Positions 42,402-51,325 are shown, counted from the first letter of the stretch. The stretch: 64,000 nt of DNA from Anaerocolumna xylanovorans DSM 12503 (GCF_900143645.1 NZ_FRFD01000005.1:186001-250000), one strand, 5' to 3'. Notes: generated by a model not told the origin, from the letters alone. Numbers and translations are program-made.

Positions 42402-43523
42402 ATGAGGGTATTGTTGGTAGATGATGAAGAAATAGCATTGGAAGTTCTCGAAAGAATGTTAAAGAAAATAGGAGACATCCAGATTTTGGGCAAATACACG
42501 GATCCGGAAAAAGCATTAGCCAGACTTAAGACAGAAGGGGCAGATGCTGTATTTTTAGACCTTGAGATGGGAGGGCGGCATGGTTTACAATTCGCCCAGG
42601 AATTGCTCTGTATGGATTCCTCTCCAGGGGTTATATTTGTTACCGCTTATTCGCAGTATGCTGTGGATGCTTTTGAAGTGGATGCTGTGGATTACCTGTT
42701 AAAACCGGTAACAATGACCAGGCTGGAGAGAGCAGTTCAAAAGATAGAGGAAAGACAGAGACTGAAGCGGATTCAAAAAGTCCAGTCAAATGGAAATAAA
42801 ACTAATATATGGATTCATTCTTTGGGGGCATTTCAAATGTTCACGGAAGAAGAGGCTTTAGTTCCAATGCGGTGGCGTACAAAAAAGGGGAAAGAAATGT
42901 TTTGCTACCTTTGGCTGAATAAGGAGAAGCCCGTAAATAAGTACCGCATACTGGAAGAATTGTGGCCGGAGGTAGCTTTGGATAAAGGCACAGCTCTTTT
43001 GCATACAACGGTATATCAGTTAAGAAAGGTCATAAAAGAATTGCAGATTGAGGATGGATTGCAGTACATAAATGACCAGTATGTCTTGAACTTGCCAATT
43101 AAGAGTGATTTGGATGAATTAAAGGACCTATTGGAGGAGACTAATCCTGCTCCTGAACAGATGAAAAGAATATTAGAACTTTATGAAGGGGATTTGTTCG
43201 AGCTGGATGAGTACAATTGGTGTATTTATGAACGGCAGAGCTTAAAAAACACCTATTTAAGCTGCCTTCAAAAATATGCAGAAAAAAACAGGAAAGAATT
43301 TCAAAATGAAATAGTCGAAAAATGTATGCAAAAAATGTTTAAGATGGATATCTACAATGAAAGATATGTTATTATGCTGATAAATTATTATGCCGACACG
43401 GGTAATACGAAGGAGATGATGGAGGCATATAAATATTATTGCAAGGTTTTATGGGAGGACTTAGGGATTGTACCATCAAGGAAAGTTATTGAATTATATC
43501 GGAAATATATCAAAAAAGAATAA
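42402..43523 (+). CDS. Response regulator with BTAD/SARP-type output domain
   Basis: A 373-residue regulator. The receiver (1-120) has D7/D8, phospho-acceptor D53 in AVFLDLEMGG, Thr in FVTAYSQ and Lys in DYLLKPV. From about residue 135 the output is an OmpR/SARP-like winged helix (WRTKKGKEMFCYLWLNKEKPVNKYRILEELWP) followed by a bacterial transcriptional activator domain of TPR-like helices (LYEGDLFELDEYNWCIYER). This CheY-SARP fusion is typical of regulators paired with 7TMR-DISM kinases in clostridia. The start is the ATG at 42402 behind AGGGTGG; a GTG at 42393 is in frame. It precedes the adhesin gene, whose promoter has a direct repeat with the phase expected for SARP binding. Confidence 0.9.
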   Translation: MRVLLVDDEEIALEVLERMLKKIGDIQILGKYTDPEKALARLKTEGADAVFLDLEMGGRHGLQFAQELLCMDSSPGVIFVTAYSQYAVDAFEVDAVDYLLKPVTMTRLERAVQKIEERQRLKRIQKVQSNGNKTNIWIHSLGAFQMFTEEEALVPMRWRTKKGKEMFCYLWLNKEKPVNKYRILEELWPEVALDKGTALLHTTVYQLRKVIKELQIEDGLQYINDQYVLNLPIKSDLDELKDLLEETNPAPEQMKRILELYEGDLFELDEYNWCIYERQSLKNTYLSCLQKYAEKNRKEFQNEIVEKCMQKMFKMDIYNERYVIMLINYYADTGNTKEMMEAYKYYCKVLWEDLGIVPSRKVIELYRKYIKKE

Positions 43524-43529
43524 AGTTTC

Positions 43530-43581
43530 TTAGAATTTTACTCCTTTTGTTTAGAATTTGTTCAGTGGGCCCGGATATAAT
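43530..43581 (+). promoter_or_regulatory. Adhesin promoter with direct repeats
   Basis: TTAGAATTT occurs at 43530-43538 and 43551-43559, 21 bp apart (two helical turns), with a perfect TATAAT at 43576-43581. The second repeat covers the -35 position, where no consensus -35 exists. This is the arrangement used by SARP-type activators. The remaining 124 bp to the ATG form a leader without obvious structure. Confidence 0.5.
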
Positions 43582-43705
43582 GAATATACGGATAAATAGA
43601 AAGCATCCGCCTGCATCTGAAAAAGATACCGGACAGAGAGTATTTATATGGGATGCAGCGTTTCACAAATGCCTGACTAAATTTAACATATATAAGGAGG
43701 AAGAG

Positions 43706-46700
43706 ATGAATATAAGTAAAAAAATAAAGAGCAGTATAAGCAAGATGCTGGTTTTCGTCTTGCTTTTGTCGCTCTGTGGAGGCTCATTGCCGGGAACACT
43801 GGCATATGCAGCAGGGGAACCCAGGCAGCTTTCACCGGAAGAGGCCTATATCACCTCGGTGGCGCTAAAGGTTAACGGGGTGGAAATAAACTCAGGAAAC
43901 GTGAATCAGGACCCCATAGGGCAGGACTCTACGGTGGATTTATTCATTAACTGGAAATTGGCAAATACAAATCCTATCAATGAAGGGGATTACATGGAAG
44001 TAGACTTTCCGGTTCAGTATTTTGATGGGCTTAATGAAGCTGTCAACGGAAATTTGAATTCCAGCCAGGGAGATATAGGAACTTACAGTTTTTCGGATGA
44101 CGGGAAGCTAAGGCTGACTTTTAAAGCAACGGTACAGCTTGACATTGAGGGTACGGTAATATTATCACAAGTACCATTTAAGATTCCTGCCAGCGGAAGC
44201 AACCCTGTAGAGATTACCTTTCCTGTTTCAGGAAGTGCCATAACATATGTAAAGTTTCAGCCGAAGAATATTAGCGATACCCTGACCAAGAAAGGAGCTG
44301 CAAACGCAAATCTGAATGCATCTTACATAGATTGGGAAGTGGACCTGAATCAGAAACTGGAACATATTACAAATGCCATGGTAGAAGACAGCATACCGGA
44401 GAATCTTACATTGGAGGAAAGCTCTCTTGAAGTTTATAAACTGGAAGTGGGCCTGGACGGTGCTAAAATAGTGACAGGTTCTGCTATAACCGGTATTACA
44501 AACACGGGTTCAGGCGGTGAATTAAAAATAGCACTGGGAGAGATTGACGGTGCTTACCGCATTAAGTACAGAACCACCATTGATCCGGCAGGTATAGGGC
44601 AGACCTCCTTTACCAATGAGGTGAAATTAAGCGGACAGAAGCCAGGCGCTCCGGAAGGCTTCCTTGAGAAAAAGTCTGCCACTGTATCCACGCCAAGAGG
44701 AGCAGTTCTTAAAAAGGGCGTGGAACTTGATAGGTCATACAACCCCAATAGTATAAACTGGACGGTTTATGTGAACTTAAGTGAGACAACAATAAACAAG
44801 GCAATTATAAAGGATACCCTTCCGGCCGGGCTTGAACTGCCTGGAAGTGTTAAGATTACTCCGATTAAGTACAATGGCAGTGGATGGGTAGATGACGGAG
44901 GAGCCCTTAGCGCAGCAGAATACACAGCGGAGATTGATGCTAATCCTATAAAAATAACGTTTAATAATCAAATCAACAGAGCATATAAGCTGGAGTATAC
45001 CACCGATATTACGAATAGAACCAAGACCAGCTTTACCAATTCGGCCGATATCTATGATACCAGCGAAACTACACCCTTGAACCAAAAACCTGAAACTGCA
45101 AAAGCAGATATAACAAGGGGAGTTTATTTAACAAAGCTGGGTGATGACAGTCATATTGATTATGAAGACAAATACATTGACTGGACCGTTGACATTAATA
45201 AGAGAGAAGAGAGCATCAATGCTCCTAAATTAACGGATAAAATTGGAGACGGATTGGGAATACCAACTGATTTCAAGATAGTTAAATTAGGTATAGGTCC
45301 TAATGGCGAAGAAACACCCGGAGAAGATGTAACAAGTAATTTTATTTCTGGTAAATATACTTATGATCCTGCAGCCAAATCTTATACCATAGACTTTGGC
45401 CCCCAAATTACGGGAGCGTACCGCATCACTTACCGAACGGGAATAGAGGATGTTAACCAGGGCTCCTATACCAATAAGGCAACCCTTAGCGGAACTGTTG
45501 GCGGAGTGGGAATCGGCACAGGAACCGGTACAGACTGGAACGGACGTGATGTTACAAAAACCCCGACCATTAAAAACACCGTAGGAAAAGTAAATACGGG
45601 TATAGACTATGCGAATAAGACCCTTTCATGGGGAATAACCATTGACCCCAAGAAAGAACCCATGAAGAGTTTGGTTATAACGGATACTTTCCAGACTGTG
45701 TTTACCTCCGGCAAGATAGTGGAGGGAGGACAGAAACTGAAATCCGGCACTGTTGTGGTAAAACGAGACGGTACTCCTTTGGAAGAGGGATCCGGTAAGG
45801 ACTATACTCTTTCGGTGAATTCAGATGAGGGCGGGTTTGTAATAACGTTCCTTAAGGATGTACAAGGGGCGGTATACACAATAAATTACCAGACACGGTT
45901 TGACCGCGAATGGTCTGAACAGGATGGTTTATTACTAAAGCAATACCAAAATACGGCTGCCAGTAAATGGACGGAAGACAGCAAGGGAGATGTAACCCCT
46001 CTTCCGATTGTCGTGAAGAAAGATATTAAAGATTCTGCCGCCCATAATGGAGCTAAGAATGGTACTGTAATTTTAAATGGTACCGGCAGAGCAGCCAGAG
46101 AAATTGACTGGACAGTGGATGTGAATTACCTGTCGGAAAATTTGAAGAATTTTGTGGTGACAGATAATGGATGGGATACCACCCAGCTGAAATTAAAAAC
46201 TGACTCCGTAAAAATATATAACTGTACTACAGATGCAAATGGAAATGTTATTAGGGGTTCTGAAGTGACCAATCTTACAGCTGCCGGAATCCAAGTGACC
46301 AAAGGTGACGGAGGCTTTATCATCAATTTTGGAACTGTAACTTCTCCTTACCGTATTAGTTATACCACAGAGCTGCTCAACCAGTCACAGGGTATGTATA
46401 CGAACACGGCAGCAGTCACAGGTATCAGAAATGGAAGCAATGAGCCGGTATCGGACACTCTGACAAAAACGGTTACCTTCCCGGATAATAAGCAAGATGT
46501 ATTTCTTACAAAGGAGGGTAAACAAAGAGACGGCAATAAGCCTTATATAGACTGGACAATACAGTTTAACACCAGTTTATCCCTGATTCGGGATGCAGTT
46601 CTTACGGATACTCTGTCAGCAGGCCATAATTATGTCTATGGCAGCATTAAGGTGGAGAAACGTATTCCTGCAGGATACTTAGAAGTTATACCCGGCGGTA

Positions 46701-48490
46701 CCACCTATAGTGTGAATATAACAGAGGATCCGGTTACCAAGGTTCAGTCTTTCCGCCTTGAGTTTGCAGGGGAAATCAACAATGAATATAAGATAACTTA
46801 TGCGACAAAAATATCGGATAATGTTGTCAATAACGCATCCTTAAGCAACCGGATAGAATTCGCCGGAAATGGAGTTACGACTAGTAATAATAGTAAAGAT
46901 AATGATATAACTGTCAAGAAAATATCCTCTGGCGGAACTGCTACCGGAGAAATCGGTGAATTCACCATCACAAAAGTGGATGCATCGGATAGTGGGATAA
47001 AACTTCAGGGCGCAAAGTTCCAGCTTTTAAAGTTAAATCATGACGTTATATATGATTCCCTGGTAACAGGAGAGGATGGAACCGTTACGGTTCTGATTAA
47101 CAGGGCAGGAATTATAGACGGAGATTATTATCTGAAAGAAATAACAGCTCCGAATGGTTATCAGCTTCCGGATTCCAGTGATTCCTCAAACTGGATACCG
47201 GTGACACTGAATACATCTAAATTCAATGCTGTTACCGTTACAAACCAGAAGCTTAGGAAGATTCAGATAATTAAAAAAGATGCCGATGGAACTACTCCTC
47301 TTGAAGGTGCTGAATTTAAAATCACAGGCCCGGGATTAAGCGGAGTATCCTATCAGACAGATAGCAGCGGCAGGATAATGATTGGTAACCTGGTATTTGG
47401 TACTTATACTATAGAAGAATTAACGCCTCCTGGTGGATATCAGCTGCCAGATGATAATATCATGACAGTTACATTGAATGCCAGCTCAAGCCAAGTTACA
47501 GACGTTACCTGTGTCAATGAGAAGCTCCGTAAACTTGTAATTAAAAAGACGGATAAGGCTACTTCAACCGAGAAGCTTTCCGGAGCAGAATTTGAGGTGA
47601 AGGATTCCAAAGGTACCGTGGTTGCTCATCTTACCACGGATAGTAATGGAACGGCTTCAGTTGATAACTTAAAATTTGACACCTATACAGTGACAGAAGT
47701 GAAAGCTCCCACGGGATATGTAATAGGTGCACCGATTCCTGTTAAAATTGATAACACGAAGATGGAATTTGAAGTTACGGTAAAGAATGAAAAAGTAACT
47801 GCTACTCCAAGTGCAGAGCCAAGCCAAGAGCCCACTAATACACCGGCAAGCCCTACACCAACAGTACCCACCAATACACCGGCAAGCCCTACACCAACAG
47901 TACCCACCAATACACCGGCAAGCCCCACACCAACAGTACCCACTAATACGCCGGCAAGTCCCACACCTACGGTATCTGTAAGTCCTACCCCGGTTCCAAC
48001 GAAAGCGCCCACTGGAACTCCCATACCGACTCCAAGCAGCAAGCCGACATTGACGCCTACTCCGGAACCAATTGTTGAAATCACTCCGGAGAATACACCG
48101 AAGGGCGGAAAGGTACCGGTACCGGAGGGCTCCACTACATCCCCGGGAAAGGAACCTGATAACGGCAAAGTAACAGTGGATAAGGATGGAAATTGGATTT
48201 ATACACCGGACCCCGGATTCACAGGCAAGGACGAATTTACAGTAACAGTAACGCATCCCGACGGTACAACAGAAGAAATACCGATTCATATTGATGTGGA
48301 TAAAGTTCCGCTGGGCAATGGTCCTAAGGATTCTGATAAGACCGGTTCCGGAGACAAGGGAAAAGGTCCCCATATACCTAAGACTGGTGAAAATATCCCC
48401 ATTGGTATTCTTCCGATTGCACTAACCGGTATGGCAGCAGGAGTAATTGCAGTTACCGGCAGAAAGAAGAAGATGGGAAACAGCAAATAA
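43706..48490 (+). CDS. Cell-wall-anchored collagen-adhesin/SpaA-like surface protein
   Basis: A 1594-residue surface protein. A signal peptide ends near LAYAAG. Residues about 40-1080 hold a collagen-adhesin-like first domain and about six repeats of roughly 150 residues, each opening with a xxYIDWxVDxN strand and a xVxDTL motif (IDWEVDLN, INWTVYVN, IDWTVDIN, LSWGITID, IDWTVDVN, IDWTIQFN). Three SpaA/prealbumin-like domains follow, with Lys near the start and Glu in LKEITAPNGY, IEELTPPGGY and VTEVKAPTGY, the residues of intramolecular isopeptide bonds. Then come a Pro/Thr stalk of 12-residue repeats, a VTVDKDGNWIYTP Ig-like domain, and an IPKTGE sorting signal with hydrophobic segment and RKKK tail. 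The start has AAGGAGG five bases upstream. No sortase gene is in the window. Confidence 0.92.
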   Translation: MNISKKIKSSISKMLVFVLLLSLCGGSLPGTLAYAAGEPRQLSPEEAYITSVALKVNGVEINSGNVNQDPIGQDSTVDLFINWKLANTNPINEGDYMEVDFPVQYFDGLNEAVNGNLNSSQGDIGTYSFSDDGKLRLTFKATVQLDIEGTVILSQVPFKIPASGSNPVEITFPVSGSAITYVKFQPKNISDTLTKKGAANANLNASYIDWEVDLNQKLEHITNAMVEDSIPENLTLEESSLEVYKLEVGLDGAKIVTGSAITGITNTGSGGELKIALGEIDGAYRIKYRTTIDPAGIGQTSFTNEVKLSGQKPGAPEGFLEKKSATVSTPRGAVLKKGVELDRSYNPNSINWTVYVNLSETTINKAIIKDTLPAGLELPGSVKITPIKYNGSGWVDDGGALSAAEYTAEIDANPIKITFNNQINRAYKLEYTTDITNRTKTSFTNSADIYDTSETTPLNQKPETAKADITRGVYLTKLGDDSHIDYEDKYIDWTVDINKREESINAPKLTDKIGDGLGIPTDFKIVKLGIGPNGEETPGEDVTSNFISGKYTYDPAAKSYTIDFGPQITGAYRITYRTGIEDVNQGSYTNKATLSGTVGGVGIGTGTGTDWNGRDVTKTPTIKNTVGKVNTGIDYANKTLSWGITIDPKKEPMKSLVITDTFQTVFTSGKIVEGGQKLKSGTVVVKRDGTPLEEGSGKDYTLSVNSDEGGFVITFLKDVQGAVYTINYQTRFDREWSEQDGLLLKQYQNTAASKWTEDSKGDVTPLPIVVKKDIKDSAAHNGAKNGTVILNGTGRAAREIDWTVDVNYLSENLKNFVVTDNGWDTTQLKLKTDSVKIYNCTTDANGNVIRGSEVTNLTAAGIQVTKGDGGFIINFGTVTSPYRISYTTELLNQSQGMYTNTAAVTGIRNGSNEPVSDTLTKTVTFPDNKQDVFLTKEGKQRDGNKPYIDWTIQFNTSLSLIRDAVLTDTLSAGHNYVYGSIKVEKRIPAGYLEVIPGGTTYSVNITEDPVTKVQSFRLEFAGEINNEYKITYATKISDNVVNNASLSNRIEFAGNGVTTSNNSKDNDITVKKISSGGTATGEIGEFTITKVDASDSGIKLQGAKFQLLKLNHDVIYDSLVTGEDGTVTVLINRAGIIDGDYYLKEITAPNGYQLPDSSDSSNWIPVTLNTSKFNAVTVTNQKLRKIQIIKKDADGTTPLEGAEFKITGPGLSGVSYQTDSSGRIMIGNLVFGTYTIEELTPPGGYQLPDDNIMTVTLNASSSQVTDVTCVNEKLRKLVIKKTDKATSTEKLSGAEFEVKDSKGTVVAHLTTDSNGTASVDNLKFDTYTVTEVKAPTGYVIGAPIPVKIDNTKMEFEVTVKNEKVTATPSAEPSQEPTNTPASPTPTVPTNTPASPTPTVPTNTPASPTPTVPTNTPASPTPTVSVSPTPVPTKAPTGTPIPTPSSKPTLTPTPEPIVEITPENTPKGGKVPVPEGSTTSPGKEPDNGKVTVDKDGNWIYTPDPGFTGKDEFTVTVTHPDGTTEEIPIHIDVDKVPLGNGPKDSDKTGSGDKGKGPHIPKTGENIPIGILPIALTGMAAGVIAVTGRKKKMGNSK
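47831..47974 (+). repeat. 36-bp tandem repeat coding for the Pro/Thr stalk
   Basis: Four head-to-tail 36-bp units, each encoding PTNTPASPTPTV; the first three are nearly identical and the fourth has diverged at synonymous sites. Such arrays often vary in copy number between strains. It lies between the last SpaA domain and the wall-proximal domain. Confidence 0.9.
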
Positions 48491-48498
48491 AATAGGAA

Positions 48499-48572
48499 GG
48501 CTGCAGACTGTCTGCTATCTTACAAGAGCAAGTTCTCTTGCAGGATAGGGGATGGCTCCGCAGCTTTTTTAG
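48499..48572 (+). terminator. Complex terminator after the adhesin gene
   Basis: GCTGC with TATC pair with GATA and GCAGC, with an inner CAAGAG/CTCTTG hairpin, followed by six T. Confidence 0.72.
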
Positions 48573-48797
48573 AAAGGAATGCTTGTTTGTGTAAAATGAA
48601 GAAAAATAAGATAAATATTTGTTGAAATGTACTATTCACAAATGGAATAATATATGATATGTTGTTCTTATAAAAGAAAGTTAGTGAATTAAGAAGATAA
48701 TGATTATCAATATCGAGTATTTGAGTTATGGTATTGCAATTAATAAATTATCTGAAGACTGACGGATGTAACTTCATAACCTTCTATAATATATATT
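48573..48797 (+). other. AT-rich promoter region upstream of the c-di-GMP riboswitch
   Basis: No ORF is supported. A perfect TATAAT at 48785-48790 precedes the riboswitch by about ten bases; no strong -35 is seen. Confidence 0.5.
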
Positions 48798-48900
48798 TTC
48801 GGTGCTTTCCACCGATAAAGGCAAAACCAGTGAAAGCTGGTGACGCAAAGCTATAGGGTCTTCCCCAGAGATAAATGGGATGACAGCCAGTTACCGAAAG
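48798..48900 (+). ncRNA. c-di-GMP-I (GEMM-I) riboswitch
   Basis: Class I hallmarks are present: AAAGGCAAAACCAG, a GAAA tetraloop closed by CCAG/CTGG, GACGCAAAGC with the tetraloop-receptor side, and the distal ATGACAGCCAGTTACCG closing segment. The P1-closing ACCGA leads straight into AAAGGAGGG, the binding site of the next gene, and no terminator intervenes, so control is probably on translation. Confidence 0.9.
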
Positions 48901-48912
48901 GAGGGTATTTTT

Positions 48913-49734
48913 ATGTACAATTCTTTAAAAAGATTGGTTATCATAATCTTAGCAGCAGTGTTGTTTGTAAGCGTTCCGGAAACTTCTTCGATAGCTGCGG
49001 CCGCAGAATCTGATAGCTTTTTAGATGAAAGTGAGTTAGCCAACGGAATCATAACGGTTGATTATCCTGTAAAAGAATCGGATGCCTATGTGGTAAGAAC
49101 CATAAAAGAAGATTCTATTTACGTATATAATTATAGCGACGGAATTAGAATTCCTCTGCAGGGAGGAAAAGGAACCTATAAAGTTCAGCTTCTGGCACCG
49201 GTTGGCGGGCAGAATTATACACTGAAAGCGGAACAGACCGTTGAATACAAAAATGAAGATTCCAAGAATCTGTATTTGCAGAGTAATATAATCGTAAATT
49301 GGGATTCTGCTAAGAAGACTGTAAAGAAAGCGGAAGAGCTTACGGCAGACAGTACTACGGATACGGAGAAAGTTCTTGCAATATATAACTACATAGTAAA
49401 AAACATAAAATATGATTATAAAAAGGCAGCTACAGTACAAAACTTATACTTCTCAAATGCAGATGGCACTTTGGAGAAGAAAACAGGAATTTGCTATGAC
49501 TATTCCGTATTATTTGCATCCATGCTAAGAAGTGTTGGAGTACCTGCAAAGGTTACAATGGGAACTTCAAAGGATATCACAGGATATCATGCATGGAATC
49601 AGGTTTATATAAAGGAAACTGACAAATGGATAACGGTTGATACCACGGCGGATGCAGGGCAGAGCATAAGTAAGAACACATTGAGTGCCATATCGAAGAA
49701 GATTTCCCGGTATTCAACTGAAAAGCAGTATTAA
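48913..49734 (+). CDS. Secreted transglutaminase-like protein under c-di-GMP control
   Basis: A 273-residue exported protein. The signal peptide (about residues 1-33) ends near SIAAAAES. An N-terminal beta-rich region is followed by a transglutaminase-like cysteine-protease fold (about 150-260): Cys in TGICYDYSVLFASMLRSVG, His in YHAWNQVYI and Asp in WITVDTTAD, the full Cys-His-Asp triad. Such proteins cut or cross-link peptides outside the cell. The start is the ATG with AAAGGAGGG eight bases upstream, part of the riboswitch 3-prime end. Position directly after a huge adhesin suggests a joint role in adherence; that link is inference. Confidence 0.87.
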   Translation: MYNSLKRLVIIILAAVLFVSVPETSSIAAAAESDSFLDESELANGIITVDYPVKESDAYVVRTIKEDSIYVYNYSDGIRIPLQGGKGTYKVQLLAPVGGQNYTLKAEQTVEYKNEDSKNLYLQSNIIVNWDSAKKTVKKAEELTADSTTDTEKVLAIYNYIVKNIKYDYKKAATVQNLYFSNADGTLEKKTGICYDYSVLFASMLRSVGVPAKVTMGTSKDITGYHAWNQVYIKETDKWITVDTTADAGQSISKNTLSAISKKISRYSTEKQY

Positions 49735-49765
49735 GCAAATTATTAATTTAAATTGTTATAGGAAG

Positions 49766-49813
49766 AAAGAGTATTAGCGTATAGGATATCCCCTAACGTT
49801 AATACTCTTTTAT
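49766..49813 (+). terminator. Terminator after the transglutaminase-like gene
   Basis: AAAGAGTATTAGCGT pairs with AACGTTAATACTCTTT (one bulge) and is followed by a T-rich tract. Confidence 0.85.
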
Positions 49814-49897
49814 AATTTACATCCTTTCTGTGTACAGGGTTCATAATATGGAATATGAGCTATGATATAAAATAATAAAAAAAATTAAAAAATCTTC

Positions 49898-49926
49898 TTG
49901 CATTATTGATTTTCCTATAGTATAAT
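49898..49926 (+). promoter_or_regulatory. Promoter of the S10-spc ribosomal protein operon
   Basis: TTGCAT (49898-49903) and TATAAT (49921-49926) with a 17-bp spacer, about 280 bp before rpsJ. Confidence 0.8.
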
Positions 49927-49932
49927 TAGTAC

Positions 49933-50204
49933 TGCTGTGACATTGATAGCGTAGAAGCGTGAGGTTGCTACATAAATATGTAGGTTTTCCGTGGAGCGAA
50001 TGTCAAGTTATGAAACTGGCGACAAGTCACTGTACAAATAAAAATTCTGCAAAGAATATCTGGCAGATGAGTGTGAGTACCCTAAGGCTCTGGCTTCCTG
50101 ATATGGAGGCGCGCGTGGGCTTTAAAGACGGGACACACACGGCCGAGTGTACAGTCACCGCTTGTCGTACTGCTATTAAGTGCGAAAAGGAGGCGACTTT
50201 TTTT
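49933..50204 (+). ncRNA. Structured rpsJ (S10 operon) leader RNA
   Basis: A leader of about 270 nt with several pairings: GACATT (49939) with AATGTC (49999), a CTACAT/ATGTAG hairpin at 49968-49983, and a long-range ACTGTACA (50029-50036) with TGTACAGT (50148-50155). GTGAC at 49937 could also pair with GTCAC at 50026, an alternative to the first helix. In other bacteria L4 or similar proteins feed back on S10 leaders; whether that happens here is inference. Confidence 0.55.
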
Positions 50205-50522
50205 ATGGCAAGTCAAGTAATGAGGATTACATTGAAAGCGTATGACCATCAGTTAATCGATCAGTCAGCTGCGAAAATCATCGAGACTGTAAAAAAGACA
50301 GGATCAAAGGTGAGCGGACCTGTACCCCTACCTACTAAGAAAGAAATAGTTACAATTCTTAGAGCGGTACACAAATATAAGGATTCCAGAGAGCAGTTTG
50401 AGCAGAGAACCCACAAGAGATTGATCGATATCATCACACCCACACAGAAGACGGTAGATTCTTTATCCAGACTGGAAATGCCTGCCGGTGTGTACATCGA
50501 CATCAAGATGAAGACAAAATAA
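50205..50522 (+). CDS. rpsJ: Ribosomal protein S10
   Basis: A 105-residue S10, first gene of the operon. It has RITLKAYDHQLIDQSA at the N-terminus, GPVPLPTKKEIVTILRA and THKRLIDIITPTQKTVD, typical of S10, which binds 16S rRNA in the 30S head and is also the NusE antitermination factor. The ATG is preceded by AAAGGAGG. A longer open frame extends upstream through the leader without a proper start. It is followed by an unusual 143-bp gap before rplC. Confidence 0.97.
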   Translation: MASQVMRITLKAYDHQLIDQSAAKIIETVKKTGSKVSGPVPLPTKKEIVTILRAVHKYKDSREQFEQRTHKRLIDIITPTQKTVDSLSRLEMPAGVYIDIKMKTK

Positions 50523-50665
50523 TCATCGAAAGCAAGTAAAGACAAAATCCTTTAGGGTTTATATATAGGGTAAGGTTCTACAAGAGAACCTGCACCAAGG
50601 TAGACCATCTAGGATGATTGCGTGTAATGCGTAATCCGCTGTAGATTAAACAGGAGGTGCAAGTA
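50523..50665 (+). other. Long spacer between rpsJ and rplC
   Basis: It contains an AGGTTCT/AGAACCT hairpin (50572-50590) and a GATTGCG-rich segment. No promoter with two good hexamers and no T-run terminator is seen. S10 operon genes are normally closely packed, so a processing or control element is possible. Confidence 0.4.
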
Positions 50666-51298
50666 ATGAAGAAAGCAATTTTAACAACGAAAGTCGGAAT
50701 GACTCAGATTTTCAATGAAAACGGAAGCTTGATTCCGGTAACTGTATTACAGGCAGGACCTTGCGTTGTAACACAGGTTAAAACAATTGAAAATGACGGA
50801 TACACAGCTGTTCAGGTAGGTTATGGCGATATCCGCGAAGTATTGGTTAATAAACCGAGAAAAGGACACTTTGCAAAAGCAAAAGTTGCCAACAAAAAAT
50901 ATCTTAAAGAGTTCAAGTTTGATAATACCTCTGATTATACAGTAGGACAAGAAATCAAGGCTGACATCTTTGCAGAAGGTGACAGAGTTGATGCTACTGC
51001 AAAATCAAAGGGTAAGGGATTCCAGGGCGCAATCAAGAGATACGGACAGTCCAGAGGACCTATGGCTCACGGTTCCAAATTCCACAGACATGCAGGTTCC
51101 AACGGTGCTGCTACAACACCCGGACGTGTATTTAAGGGAAAACACATGCCTGGCCATATGGGTCATGTAAAGGTAACGGTTCAGAATCTGGAAGTTGTAA
51201 GAATTGATGCTGAAAAAAACATTATTTTAGTTAAAGGTGCCGTTCCCGGACCTAAGAAATCTTTAGTAATGTTAAAGAATACTGTAAAAGCAAACTAG
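50666..51298 (+). CDS. rplC: Ribosomal protein L3
   Basis: A 210-residue L3: KKAILTTKVGMTQIF at the N-terminus, the conserved loop GFQGAIKRYGQSRGPMAHGS, and GHMGHVKVTVQNL near the C-terminus. L3 reaches the peptidyl-transferase centre and nucleates 50S assembly. The ATG has AGGAGG eight bases upstream; a GTG nine bases earlier lies inside that site. The last residues are LKNTVKAN. Confidence 0.97.
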   Translation: MKKAILTTKVGMTQIFNENGSLIPVTVLQAGPCVVTQVKTIENDGYTAVQVGYGDIREVLVNKPRKGHFAKAKVANKKYLKEFKFDNTSDYTVGQEIKADIFAEGDRVDATAKSKGKGFQGAIKRYGQSRGPMAHGSKFHRHAGSNGAATTPGRVFKGKHMPGHMGHVKVTVQNLEVVRIDAEKNIILVKGAVPGPKKSLVMLKNTVKAN

Positions 51299-51325
51299 AA
51301 GCTTTGAGAAAGGAGGACGACACAG

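Noticed and set aside
47831..47974. Regular 36-bp repeats that resemble CRISPR repeat length.
   Set aside because: The units are directly contiguous with no spacers and stay in frame within the adhesin gene; no cas genes are in the window.
47669..48373. Long antisense frames opposite the adhesin stalk and C-terminus.
   Set aside because: They are Cys/Arg- or Val/Gly-rich mirror products of the 36-bp repeats and biased codons on the coding strand, with no start signals.
49959..50204. An N-terminal extension of S10 through the rpsJ leader.
   Set aside because: The frame is open but S10 has a standard length from the ATG at 50205 with AAAGGAGG, and the leader shows RNA structure instead.
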